Source: Dreissena polymorpha
Taxonomy: Eukaryota > Mollusca > Bivalvia > Myida > Dreissenidae
Assembly (NCBI RefSeq): GCF_020536995.1
Contig: NC_068360.1
Location: forward strand, 88,615,676 to 88,679,675
Direction of reading: 5' to 3'
DNA: 64,000 bases
The position numbers and the translations under genes are program-made. The notes below the pieces were generated by a model. It searched no databases. It was not told the DNA's origin and saw only the letters and a list, made by a program, of their open reading frames with translations. This document shows, in pieces, positions 23,587 through 34,000 of the stretch. Each line of letters starts with the position of its first letter. Positions within the stretch are counted from its first letter, which is position 1.

Positions 23587-23854
23587 ATTCAAGAGAGCTA
23601 TCATTGCAACGTGTTAAGTGAATATTACAACAAAAGACTGACATGAAAAATGGCTCCTTTTAAAGCACAAACTGCATCCAAGAATGTATTATAGCTGACC
23701 CGGTTTGATGGGGCCTGTTTTTGATAATAATTAATTACAATGTTTCACTTCCGTGTTTTTTATGTTTACCAGCCCAATGCTAGAAATAGTCCGTTTCCCA
23801 CAATTCTTAGCGCGCATTTACACAGGTCAGTAAGACCGGTGTGTACAAAATGTT

Positions 23855-24013
23855 GTGGACATCGGAACGTACCGAGCGAGGATCGGGTGTTTTACGGCCA
23901 GGTCTGGGTCTATTTTAGACCTAGACACACTTCGGGTGGTTTGCGTTTTCGCCTTTATTGGAATTCTCCTCTTTATGGCTGGCGTCGAGTTTAATCCGGG
24001 ACCGTTTCAGGTG
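23855..24013 (+). CDS. Exon-like segment encoding a 2A-like (NPGP) peptide
   Basis: The frame reads SGSILDLDTLRVVCVFAFIG then ILLFMAGVEFNPGPFQ and reaches a donor-like GTGGTAAGAA at about 24011-24020. A hydrophobic run followed by GVEFNPGP matches the 2A class of ribosome-skipping peptides (consensus D-V/I-E-x-N-P-G-P), with Gly in place of the usual Asp. Such motifs are known at the N termini of invertebrate LINE ORFs and some immune-type genes, where they also act as signal peptides. The frame has no ATG upstream before a TAA (23831-23833); ATG 23975 lies inside the hydrophobic run. No downstream exon was found, so the host ORF is unknown. Confidence 0.5.
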
Positions 24014-24276
24014 GTAAGAATCTTTGTAAACTTACATTCGAATTTTCAAATTATGATACAGTATCCCGCGTATTAAACTTTTTTTTAGATAAAGTTCAAG
24101 TCTTTTCTTTTTAATAGTCAATGAAGTTGATGATAGAACGTTGATGATAGAAATGTCAACTGACAGAAAATGATGACGCAGTGCTAAAACAAAATGTTGC
24201 ACAAGAACATTGAAAAAATGGCCAAAAACTTTACTGATTTAAGTTAAATATTTGTACTCCTCATGATAAGCAATAT
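24014..24276. other. No gene seen
   Basis: AT-rich, with a short TTGATGATAGAA direct repeat near 24127-24152. Confidence 0.4.
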
Positions 24277-24360
24277 GCCCCTGTGACGCAATCGGTAAGG
24301 CGTCAGACTTTGGATCCATTGCTCACTATTTTATTGTTGGTTCGAATCCCAGTAGGTCCG
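24277..24360 (+). repeat. tRNA-like relic (SINE head or tRNA pseudogene)
   Basis: A box A-like TGACGCAATCGGTAAGG (24284-24300) and an exact box B GGTTCGAATCC (24339-24349) lie about 40 bp apart. The intervening anticodon-arm region (CAGACTTTGGATCC) does not fold well and the acceptor ends do not pair, so it is not called a functional tRNA. Confidence 0.5.
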
Positions 24361-25192
24361 TGTATAAGTAAATTCCACCAATGATCCTTTTTATATGTGT
24401 TTATGATTGAAAACGAGTTTGATTTAATGTATTTAAATATTTCTTTAAAGAGCCCTATTGTGCTTTCAAGCTCTAAATGGAAAAACAAATCGTCCACGAT
24501 TTTTTTCACGGTGAACTTGTTTGAACTACAACAGCAAGTTTGCGGAAGCTGATTTGATGTTAACTTAAGAAATAATATTTTGTATTGGTTCTTTTACATG
24601 TGAGCGGAGTTTTAGCGCATTTCGAAGGCTTAAAACGTGGACACGTTCTACTATGAAAGAGGAATGGCTTAATGGCATCGCTGTAATGTTTGTGCATAAA
24701 CACATTCCAATTGATCGAAAAAAATCTTCAAATGTGGGATTCGACTGGAGACAGGAGAGTTGAATTAGCGTTCAATAAGATTGATAATTAAAAGTTGAAG
24801 AATAATAAAACATGTTCATGAAACATTATTCGCTAAAATGTTTGATAGATCTGTTTCTTCATATTATAAGGTAGATCTATTTTATTTTAGTATTTCAATA
24901 CTAAATATGTAAAGAACATTCTATTATCCATATACATACTATGGCTTGAATGAGAGAGCTGCGTCTCAATTTTTCCTTTCTTCTATCTGACTTCGAATGA
25001 AGTATATGACTATTTTATCTGTAGTAAAGTTTTTATATCATTGTCACTTCAAACACCGTTTATGGTATCAGAATATAAATTGACAATGAACTTTATTGAT
25101 ACCGAACGGTAATATGTAGCGTCCACGATTCCAATAATTTAGGTATAAAATGTAGTCTAAATGGCCTTTAAAACGCACCAGAGACGTTCTAG
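24361..25192. other. No gene seen (AT-rich)
   Basis: A minus-strand frame at 24303-24509 overlaps the tRNA-like relic and shows no domain. Confidence 0.4.
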
Positions 25193-25288
25193 GTATAAAA
25201 AAAAACGGGATGGGGGCATGCCCCCGGACCCCCCTAGAAGGACCTAAGATACTGCCTCGGCTTAAATTTGGGTCTGGCTACGGCACTG
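25193..25288 (+). repeat. Interspersed repeat relic ending CTGGCTACGGCACTG
   Basis: GC-rich compared with its surroundings, with the palindrome GGGGGCATGCCCCC and GACCCCCCTAG. Its right end resembles that of 26160-26306. Confidence 0.45.
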
Positions 25289-25494
25289 GATGTGGTATGA
25301 TTACATAGATTTTTGTAGATACAAAATGCTCGTTTTTATTTATTTGTGGCCAAAATTAATTCCCGCGAATATATCTATTCATATGACACACGAACACTTT
25401 TTCAGTGTTCATGTGTCGTATGAATAGATATGCAAAACAATAATAAAAACGAGCATTTTTGTATCTACAAACATCTATTTTACCAGACCACATC
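25289..25494. mobile_element. 206-bp foldback (palindromic) element
   Basis: The outer ends GATGTGGT and ACCACATC are inverted, and nearly all of the two arms pair: TTTGTAGATACAAAATGC with its complement near 25455-25472, and ATATCTATTCATATGACACA with its complement near 25405-25433. About 30 bases of the left arm have no partner. There is a small central loop near 25398-25403. It is a MITE-like structure; no clear target duplication was seen. Confidence 0.75.
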
Positions 25495-26159
25495 TGACGT
25501 TAAAATTTCGGCAATTGCCATAAGGAACACTGATTTTTAATTGGTCAAGTTTATTTTACGAACAGTTGTACGAAATTTTCGTTGATTTTGAATAGTAATG
25601 TTACTTTAAAACAATAAAAGTAACCAGTTATACCATTTTTATTTCTGTTTAGTATTGATGCAGATTAGAGAAGACCCAGTTTTGTTAATCAGTATTTGTT
25701 TTACAATACACTATTAGCACGTTTAGAGCAATGCTAGGCCTCTGGTACTATATCCATAGTAGCAGACAAAGTTTAATTTGCTTGATTTATGAATGGTAGA
25801 ATTTTGGAATGGTAAAATACACCAATTTTATCAAGATTTCAATAAATAATGATATTTCATACCGTTCTTATTGTTGATTTTACATTCTATAAATGTGTTG
25901 TTGCATATGTAAACACAGTGTGTGGGCGCATACTAGTGTCGGGTTAAAAAACGTATAAAATTATGTATTTCCGTGACTGATCGAAAAACGGTAGTGGGGA
26001 ATACATGTGTAATATATATCATATTCATGTCGATCAGTCACTGAGTATGGTCAATGAAAGTGAAATTTCATATAAAAATGCGTTATAACTTCAGTCTCTA
26101 AATACAGATAAAAAGTCACCAGTATGCAGGATTTTACGTTTCATTTTCAAAATTGTCTA
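25495..26159. other. No gene; 11-bp inverted repeat pair
   Basis: GTGACTGATCG (25973-25983) and CGATCAGTCAC (26031-26041) are perfect inverted copies 47 bp apart. Nothing else was recognised. Confidence 0.45.
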
Positions 26160-26306
26160 GGGGAAGAACCTTCACCCCCCCCCCCGATTGCAGGAGGGGG
26201 ACACCCCTTTTCGCACGTACCCCCTTCGCCACTTCGTTGCCCAATAACAATCGTTGATAGGAAAATTCGCACCCTCCTTTTCAAAACCCTGGCTACGGGC
26301 CTGCGG
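26160..26306 (+). repeat. Interspersed repeat relic with C-run, ending CTGGCTACGGGCCTG
   Basis: It contains an 11-base C run (26175-26185), ACACCCCTTTTCGCACGTAC and a right end similar to that at 25193-25288, suggesting two old copies of one family. Confidence 0.4.
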
Positions 26307-26307
26307 T

Positions 26308-26542
26308 TGTCAAAATAACGTAGGAACCATTGTCCGGGTGTCAAAATAATGTTGAAACAATTGTACAGGCTGTTAAAATATTGTATGAACATTGTACTGG
26401 CTTTATACAAATAATATAAATAAAATAATATAAACAATTGTCTGGAATGTCAAAAATTTGAAGAACCATATTGTCCTTGTTGTCAACATAACAAAGTGAA
26501 CATTGACCGGGCTGTAAAATTAACGCAAAAGCAGTTGTCCGT
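26308..26542 (+). repeat. Degenerate tandem repeat, about 32-bp unit, roughly seven copies
   Basis: The units follow TGTCAAAATAA...GAACATTGTCCGGG, starting at 26308, 26339 and 26371 and continuing with growing divergence. Short minus-strand frames over 26147-26676 simply follow this repeat. Confidence 0.6.
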
Positions 26543-27522
26543 AAGCACCTCCCGATACCTGTATACAAAGAGCGCAAAGCAAAGAGTAAGCACATTAACT
26601 TAAAGATAACTGAAACGTTTGGGTAACCAAAACAAGTAAACAGACAATACTTTAGTTTATTCGAATTGATAACCAATTACATTGTTATTAAATCTCTTAG
26701 ACTTTACCAAACAGCAAGTAACTGCAACAAAATCATGTGTGCATATTGGGTGTTCATGTTAAAAAAACTCACAATGCTATGATAAAGATGATGCAAAAAA
26801 TGTCGGGACCCTATTTATGACGACGATCTAATACCTAGCGTTTAATGAATTGAGACCATTTGAACTGAGGCCGTTATTAGTAGTGACCATTTCAGCTTGT
26901 GCTTTATCGTCGCATGATCATCTAACGCCCGACCTGCTCGAGATGGTAAAACGCGGGAAAGAAAAAAACATGGAATTCAAAGATCGATGTTAACATTGTT
27001 CTTGTGACAGTAAGTAAAGCATATTGGCATTACTTGATTGATTGTGATCACACTGGCTTTTTAATCCGAATTTGGAAAATTTATTTATTATGCTAAACAT
27101 TTTATAAAAAATACATACATACAATTGAAAAGTTGCATATTATTAGTAAAGGGATCTTTTGACGTTTTGGTAAATTGACAAAATAAAAAAAACATTTTTT
27201 GTCAGATTCGCACATTTTCGTTGGAGTTATTTGCTATTTGTGAGGAAACAGTAATACTGAACATTGGTGTCTGGTAATTTCTTCCCCCTGGTCTTTACTC
27301 ATCCTTGGACATTTCTCCCCCTAGTCTTTTCTCCTACTAATACCTTAGTCTTTTCTCCTCACAGTATATTTCAGACTTGGGGGATAAATCTGCTTCTTTT
27401 AACACCTCTATTGATATAATTGATTAGTCACTGATTGAATTATCAATGTTAATTTAATCAGTGATCAATCAAGCGCATTAATAGAGAAAGGAGGTTTATC
27501 ATTGCTTCATTTTCATTATTTG
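26543..27522. other. No gene seen; imperfect 17-bp inverted repeat near 27420-27472
   Basis: TTGATTAGTCACTGATT and AATCAGTGATCAATCAA are near-perfect inverted arms around a 20-bp loop. The rest is AT-rich with two CTTTTCTCCT-type short repeats near 27290-27360. Confidence 0.4.
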
Positions 27523-27734
27523 TCAATGAGGTTTGGGTTCTGGTTCATTGTAGTTCACGGACACGTTTAGAGGGTCCACATGATCATCGTTGTCGAACTG
27601 GGTGCCCATGACCTCCTTCTCTCATTCTGCAGTGACATCCTCTTGTAAAGCGACCTGTTCTTCACAAGGTATACATACAAATGGGATGTCAGTACTTTCT
27701 TCCACAGCTTTCTTGAAGTGGGCACGTGTAATAT
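27523..27734 (-). pseudogene. Exon-like block of unknown gene, with one in-frame stop
   Basis: After an acceptor-like TTTTCCTTCTACAG, the minus strand reads ITRAHFKKAVEESTDIPFVC, IPCEEQVALQEDVTAE, then TGA at 27622-27624, then EKEVMGTQFDNDDHVDPLNV and SVNYNEPEPKPH, closing with TGA at 27523-27525. The composition is protein-like and acidic. I do not recognise the family. It could be the last exon of a decayed gene. The longer frame at 27567-27791 crosses the acceptor and is likely a shadow. Confidence 0.4.
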
Positions 27735-28179
27735 CTGTAGAAGGAAAATAAAATAATTATTGGAACTGCTGTCACCTAAGAATAAATGCAATAAAATACA
27801 TTGATTATACAGCTGATTTCTGAAAAAATAATATCATTGAAACACTTTCCATCTTAAAGGAAAATACATTAAGTATTATTAGTTTAACTGATTTCTGAAA
27901 ACAAAAAATAAAAATACATTTATATTATATAGTTGAATTCTGAAAAAAAAATATCACTGAAACTGTTGTCTTCACCTAAGGGGAAAAACATGAATTTCAA
28001 ACAATTTAACTGATATCTGATAAAAAAATCTGAAATATAATAATAAAATTATCATTGGAACATTTCCCATGCTCTAAAATATTCATTATATGCATCTTTT
28101 TACTAATTAAGAACCTATAATATTTAGAGACACTACGAGGATTGCTTATATAAAGTATAAAATAAAACCATCATAGTAT
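27735..28179. repeat. AT-rich degenerate repeat (TTTCTGAAAA-type)
   Basis: Three or four diverged blocks share CTGATTTCTGAAAA, ATATCAYTGAAAC and TCACCTAAG (near 27765-27850, 27885-27965 and 28005-28060). No gene is present. Confidence 0.4.
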
Positions 28180-28257
28180 GAGCACGGATGGCCTAGTGGT
28201 CAGTGTTTGACTTTTACTCCAGGGGTCAGTGGTTCAAGCCCAGTTGTGGGTTACTTT
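28180..28257 (+). mobile_element. tRNA-derived SINE, 5' part
   Basis: GAGCACGGATGGCC with box A TGGCCTAGTGGTCAG (28189-28203) and box B GGTTCAAGCCC (28231-28241), correctly spaced for a tRNA-like RNA polymerase III promoter. It stops at a T run where copy B begins. A T-rich tract right of copy B (29009 onwards) may be its tail. Confidence 0.6.
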
Positions 28258-28305
28258 TATGCTCCGCGAAATAAAATTTCGGCGGAGCATATAGTTGCCA
28301 GTTTG

Positions 28306-28619
28306 TCCTTCCTTCCTTCCTTCCTTCCTTCCTTCCTTCCTTCCTTCCTTCCTTCCTTCCTTCCTTCCTTCCTTCCTTCCTTCCTTCCTTCCTTCCTTCC
28401 TTCCTTCCTTCCTTCCTTCCTTCCTTCCTTCCTTCCTTCCTTCCTTCCTTCCTTCCTTCCTTCCTTCCTTCCTTCCTTCCTTCCTTCCTTCCTTCCTTCC
28501 TTCCTTCCTTCCTTCCTTCCTTCCTTCCTTCCTTCCTTCCTTCCTTCCTTCCTTCCTTCCTTCCTTCCTTCCTTCCTTCCTTCCTTCCTTCCTTCCTTCC
28601 TTCCTTCCTTCCTTCCTTC
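28306..28619 (+). repeat. (TTCC)n microsatellite, about 78 uninterrupted copies
   Basis: 314 bp of perfect tetranucleotide at the place where sister elements carry GTCCGTCC. All open frames across 28207-28759 on both strands are products of this tract. Confidence 0.97.
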
Positions 28620-28960
28620 TGTCTCACTTTTGTTACCGTTTCTCACAGCGCCTTCAATACTTTACCGATCTCTTTTATATTTGGCATGTAGGTACCTTGC
28701 ATGGACCTCTACCTTTTGATGAGGTAGGAGGTCACTGGTTTCAAGGTCAAGGTCATTGAGGCTAATAATAGATTTTCCGTCACGCTTTTGTTACAGTTTC
28801 TCATAGGGCCTTCACTACTTTACAGATCTCTTTCATATTTGGCATGTAGGTACCTTGCTTGGACCTCTACCTTTTGATGAGGTTTGAGGTCACTGGGTTC
28901 AAGGTCAAGGTCACCAAGGCTAAAAATCGATTTTTTATGTGGTTATTAACACATAGATTG
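28620..28960 (+). repeat. Two 158-bp tandem units in copy B
   Basis: TTGGCATGTAGGTACCTTGC recurs at 28681 and 28839. Each unit ends with GAGGTCACTGG and CAAGGTCAAGGTCA, carrying AGGTCA half-sites. Confidence 0.85.
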
Positions 28961-29008
28961 ACAAAGCGCATCATTGGGGAGCGTCCATCTTTTCCAACGA
29001 TACTTGTT

Positions 29009-29110
29009 TTTCTTTAATTTTATTCTTTTTTTAACTAGACTTTTTTAGATCCAATGTTTACATTTATCAATCGGGTGAAATCCTGTTTCTATCAACACTA
29101 AACAATTAGT
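29009..29110 (+). repeat. Possible SINE tail displaced by copy B
   Basis: The T-rich TTTCTTTAATTTTATTC and ACTAGACTTTTTTAGATCC follow the right end of copy B and would continue the tRNA-like head at 28180-28257. The continuity is inference. Confidence 0.35.
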
Positions 29111-30164
29111 TTACCCCGGTATTAAACCAAACACTTTTTTGGCATAGCTGTATAAGCCAGCTTTTCACCTTACCTGACCTTTGTAAGTATCCAATAAAAT
29201 TCTAATAAATTTTCCTGCGGCTAGATACGAATGAATACACTTCATTTATTCAATTGGCTGATTTCAAAATTCCACCAGAACATTGGAAACATGGACGCGT
29301 CTTTGTAACACTTTTACTGCATAAAACAATTTTATCTCTAATGAAAAGGCTTGAAAAATAGAACAGTTTTACACTCAACTCTCGACATCAATGCAGTTTG
29401 TGCGTGCACCTTTTATTTTCAGAGGATTGCCAGCGCCAGTATCCAGGTCACTTCGCGGCCAGTGAAATAATCGTTATTTAATATAGACGCTATCGCGTGA
29501 ACTAGGTGAAGTGTTTGGGTTATCTGGAAGACTTGTGGTCAGCAGCAATAAATCACTTTCTCTGGTTAACCTTCCCAAAGGGTCAATCTCAGAATGTTAT
29601 CTCATTAACAGCTCCAGACCATTATTTTATTGCTGATAAGAGCTGAAGTCTATCTGACTCAAGAATCTGGCATATAACCTGGACTGTGGAATTTTCTTTA
29701 GACCAGAAATATGTTAAATGGAAATGTTCAGTGATATAATTGTGGAAAGTCAATACTAGATTCTTAATGTGTTTTCAACAATAAAATGATAAATTATATT
29801 TTTAATTTATTTAACAAGAATTATTCCACCATATTGACTAATGTATTAAGCATGAGCGCGATGATTCTCAATACTGTAAATAATCGACAAACCACTAAAA
29901 CAGGTTTGTTCGAAGAACAGGCGTATGAATATTTAAAATATGTACGGATACTTCACATGTGGCCAGTTCTTCTTTTGGTTTTCTGTTTTGTATCTATAGG
30001 TTTATGACCAGCAATATGTAATAATGTAAAATAAGCCGCAAAAACTCTGCGTAACATCCAGTACTGCGTGTCACGCAGCTAAGAACTGCACAGAAAAAGA
30101 CATTCGCTATCTTTGATCTCATTCATTGAACTCTTTGCCTTTCACCAAATCCAACCACAATCAA
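29111..30164. other. No gene supported
   Basis: A 73-codon frame at 29786-30007 (ends MWPVLLLVFCFVSIGL, hydrophobic) stands alone without a recognisable family or regulatory context, so it is not called. Confidence 0.4.
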
Positions 30165-30438
30165 CGCTGTATATCTTTTGATTCCCCCGGTATAGTGGCA
30201 TAACGCAGTTGAACTGTCCGTCAGTATGTCAGTCAGTCTGTCCGTCCGTCCGAAAAAAACTTTAACATTGGCCATAACTTTTTCACTATTGAAGATAGCA
30301 ACTTGATATTTCGCATGCATGTGTATCTCATGGAGCTGCACATTTTGAGTAGTAAAGGTCAAGGTCATCCTTCAAGGTCAAATGTCAAATTTATGGCGTC
30401 TGTCCGTCCGAAAACTTTAACATTGGCCATAACTTTTT
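30165..30438 (+). repeat. Fragment of another GTCC-type tandem element (H), interrupted on its right
   Basis: Two units 155 bp apart share CTTTAACATTGGCCATAACT (30260 and 30415), with GTCCGTCC tracts and CAAGGTCAAGGTCA nearby. In the second unit the sequence breaks at AACTTTTT exactly where copy C begins. Confidence 0.6.
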
Positions 30439-30873
30439 AGCTCACCTGATTGCTCAGGTGAGCTTTTGTGACCGGTCTTTGTCTGTCGTCCGTCTGTCCG
30501 TTAACATTTGTTCGTAAACACTCTAGAGGCCACATTTATTGTCCGATCTTCATGAAACTTGGTCAGAAGCTTCGTCCCAATGAAATCTCGGTCGAGTTCG
30601 AAACTGGGTCGTTCTGGGTCAAAAACTAGGTCACTACATGTAGGTAAAAAAAACAAAAAACTTGTAAACACTGTAGAAGTCACATTTCATGCCCAATCTT
30701 CATGTTACTTTGTCAAAATGTTTGTCAAAAGTGGTTCCGGTTTGTTGAAAAACATGGCCGCCAGTGGGCGGGGCAGTTTTCCTTATTTGGCTATAGAGAA
30801 ACCTTGTAAACACTCTGGAAGTCACAATTTTTGCCCAATCATCATAAAAGTTGGTCAAAACATTGGTTTTATT
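30439..30873 (+). mobile_element. Hairpin-headed Helentron-like element, copy C, left part
   Basis: The left end is a perfect 11-bp hairpin, AGCTCACCTGA (30439-30449) with TCAGGTGAGCT (30454-30464), followed by GTCTGTCGTCCGTCTGTCCG. Tandem blocks with AACATGGCCGCCAGTGGGCG follow. It is cut at ATT (30871-30873) by copy G and resumes at 35047. Confidence 0.65.
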
Positions 30874-31017
30874 AGCTTCACTGGCCAGAGTCCAGTGGGG
30901 CTTATGTCATGGTCCTGTGTCCGTCGTGCGTGCGTGCGTTAACTTTTCCTTAAATCATCTTCTTCTCCAAAACTACTGGTCCAATTCTGATGGAATTTCA
31001 CAGGAATGTTCCTGGTG

Positions 31018-34000
31018 TGAACCTTTTTCAAATTTGTTTAAATTATGCCCCTGGGGTCAAATTTGACCCTGCCCCGGGGGTCACAAAAATGAAAATTTGC
31101 TTATATAAGGCCTATTTTGTGAAAACCTTCAAAATCTTCTCCTCCATAATCATTGGGCCTAAGGGCTCTCAAATTTGGTATGTAGAGACAACTAATAGTC
31201 CTCTACTGAATTTCTTCAAATTATGCCCCTGGGGTCAAATTTGACCCTGCCCCGGGGGTCACAAAATTGAACATCTGCTTATATAAGGACTATTTTGTGA
31301 AAACTTTCAAATATCTTCTCGTCCATAACCATTGGGCCTAGGGCTATCAAATTTGGTTTGTAGAGACATCTAATAGTCCTCTACCAAATTTCTTCAAATT
31401 TTGCCCCTGGGGTCAAATTTGACACTGCCCCGGGGGTCACAAAATTAAACATCTGCTTATATAAGGCCTATTTTGTGAAAACTTTAAAAATCTTTTCGTC
31501 CATAACCATTGGGCCTAGGTCTATCAAATTTGGTATGTAGAGTAAGGGTGTCACGTTTAAACGTTTAAACAGTCGCGTTTCATGTTTTGCTGAAAGACGT
31601 TTACCAAAACAGTAAACGTTTAAACAACAGCCAATATCAATATAATAAATATTAGGGTGCAAATAACGTAGCCGACTACATGTAGCTGTACGAAGTATAT
31701 CGATGACAAACTGCGAAACCGGGTACTTGTGGTAAATCCGGGCTACTGAATTCGGCAATAATTTATTTCTGATTGGTTAGCGGATGGCACAGACATGAAT
31801 GGAAACTAACGCAAAATCTTCGTTACTTTCCGAAAATCTTACAACTTGGCAACGAAACAGTGCATATGCCGCCATCTTGAAATATTTTAAGAGATTGATT
31901 AGCCAAGTCAAACACTGCGGTAGCATGTTGAAAAGCAATATTTTAACCGAATTATATATTTATTACGTTTTTGCTAGTTAACTGGTTTTTCATTTTCTGC
32001 GGTCAAACGATATACACATTGTATTTCATATGCAAAATACGTGCATTTGTTTCGGAGTGTCGTTTTTGGAAACAGTATTTTTCATTGATTTTACATTATT
32101 TTTGACGTTCTTTTAATTGTTTTTATAGAATACAAATGTGGTGATTCGGATGCTCTGTTTTATAATATTTTATGGTTTTAATATGACGTCATTGCGCGAA
32201 TGGGATATGCACTGAATATTACTTCCGGAAATAAAATACTTTTTTCGGTTTGGAAATGCGATGGTACTGATGCTTTTTAAACGGATATAGGGATACCGTT
32301 TAAACGGTAACGTTTTGTTTATTTCATTTCGTTTAAACGTTTAGAAAAATCTGTAAACGTGACACCCTTAATGTAGAGACATCTAATAGTCCTCTACCAA
32401 ATTTCTTCAAATTATGCCCCTGGGGTCAAATTTGACCCTGCCCCAGGGTCACAAATTGAACATATGCTTATATAAGGCCTATTTTGTGAAAACTTTCAAA
32501 TCTACTCGTCCATAACCATTGGGCCTTGGGCTATCAAATTTGGTATGTAGAGACATCTAATAGTCCTCTACCAAATTTCTCCAAATTATGCCCCTGGGGC
32601 CGAATTTGACCCTGTCCCGGGGGTCACAAAATTGAACATCTGCTTATATAAGGCCTATTTTGTGAAAACATTAAAAATCTACTTGTCCATAACCATTGGG
32701 CCTAGAGCTAATAAATTTGGTATGTAGAGACATCTTAAAGTCCTCTACCAAATTTCTTCAAATTATGCCCTTGGGGTCAAATTTGACCCTGCCCTAGGAG
32801 TCACAAAATTGAAGATATGCTTATATAGGGTCTATTTTGTGAAAACTTTAAAAATCTTTCTGTCCATAACCATTGGGTCTAGGGCTACCAAATTTGGTAT
32901 GTAGTGACATCTTATAGTCCTCTACCAAGTTTTTTCAAATTATGCCCCTGGGGTCAAGTTTGACCCTGCCCCGAGGGTCACAAAATTGAACATATGCTTA
33001 TATAAGGCCTATTTTGTGAAAACTTTTAAAATATTCTTTTCCATAACTGTATGGCATAGGGCTACCAAATTTGGTATGTAGTGACATGTAATAGTTCTCT
33101 TCTTAGTTTGTTCAAATTATGCCTCTGGGGTCAAATTTGAAACTGCCCAGGGGTCACAAAATTGAATATATTATTGTAAAGGTCTTATTTTTTGAAAACT
33201 TTAAAAACTTCTTGTCCATAAACATTTGGCTTAGGGCTACCAAATTTGGTATGTAGTGGCATCTGATAGTCCTCTACCAAGTTTTTTCAAATTATGCCCC
33301 TGGGGTCAAGTTTGACGCTGCCCCAAGGGTAACAAAATTAAACATATGCTTCTATGCCTATTGTGGGAAAACTTTCAAAAATATTATTGTCCATAACTGT
33401 ATGGCATAGGGCTAACAAATTTGTTATGTAGTGACATGTTATAGTTCTCTTCTTAGTTTGTTCAAATTATGCCCCTGGTGTCAAATTTGAAACTGCCCCG
33501 GGATTCACAAAATTGAATATATGCTTATAAAGGGCTTATTTTGTGAAAACTTTAAAAACTTTCTATCCATAACCATTGGGTCTAGGGCTACCAAATTTGG
33601 TATGTAGTGACATCTTAAAGTTCTCTACCAAGTTAAATTGTTCAAATTATGCCCCTGGGTTCAAATTATGCCCCGAGGGTCACAAAATTGAACATACGCT
33701 TATATAAGGCCTATTTTGTGAAAACTTTAAACTCTTCCTGTCCATAAACTTTAGGCCTAGGGCTACCAAATTTGGTATGTAGTGAAATCTTATAGTCCTC
33801 TACCAAGTTTGTTCAAATTATGTCCCTGGGGTCAAAATTGCCCCTGCCCCGGGGGATCACAAAATTTAAAATATGCTTATATAAGGCCTATTTTATGAAA
33901 ACTTCAATAATCTTTCTGTCCATAATCATCCAGCCTAGGTCTATCAAATTTGGTATGTAGTGACATCTTATAGTCTCTACCAAATTTGTTCAAATTTTAT

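Larger units (their letters stand above)
28258..29008 (+). mobile_element. Hairpin-headed Helentron-like element, copy B
   Basis: The left end is a long hairpin: TATGCTCCGC (28258-28267) pairs with GCGGAGCATA (28282-28291), and GAAAT pairs with ATTTC inside it. Then come TAGTTGCCAGTTTGTCC, an expanded microsatellite and two internal repeat units. The right end has GGGGAGCGT (28976-28984), a 7/9 inverse match to ATGCTCCGC, and then ACTTGTT (29002-29008). It has no coding capacity. Confidence 0.6.

Noticed and set aside
24277-24360. Functional tRNA gene
   Set aside because: Boxes A and B are present, but the anticodon arm and acceptor stem do not fold properly.
26147-26676. Minus-strand frames of 96 and 111 codons
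   Set aside because: They overlap a C-run repeat relic and a degenerate 32-bp tandem repeat.
28207-28759. Four open frames of 129-170 codons on both strands
   Set aside because: They are translations of the (TTCC)n microsatellite with repeating PSFL or KEGR codons and have no independent support.
29786-30007. 73-codon frame with hydrophobic C terminus
   Set aside because: Alone in AT-rich sequence with no recognised family; likely chance.
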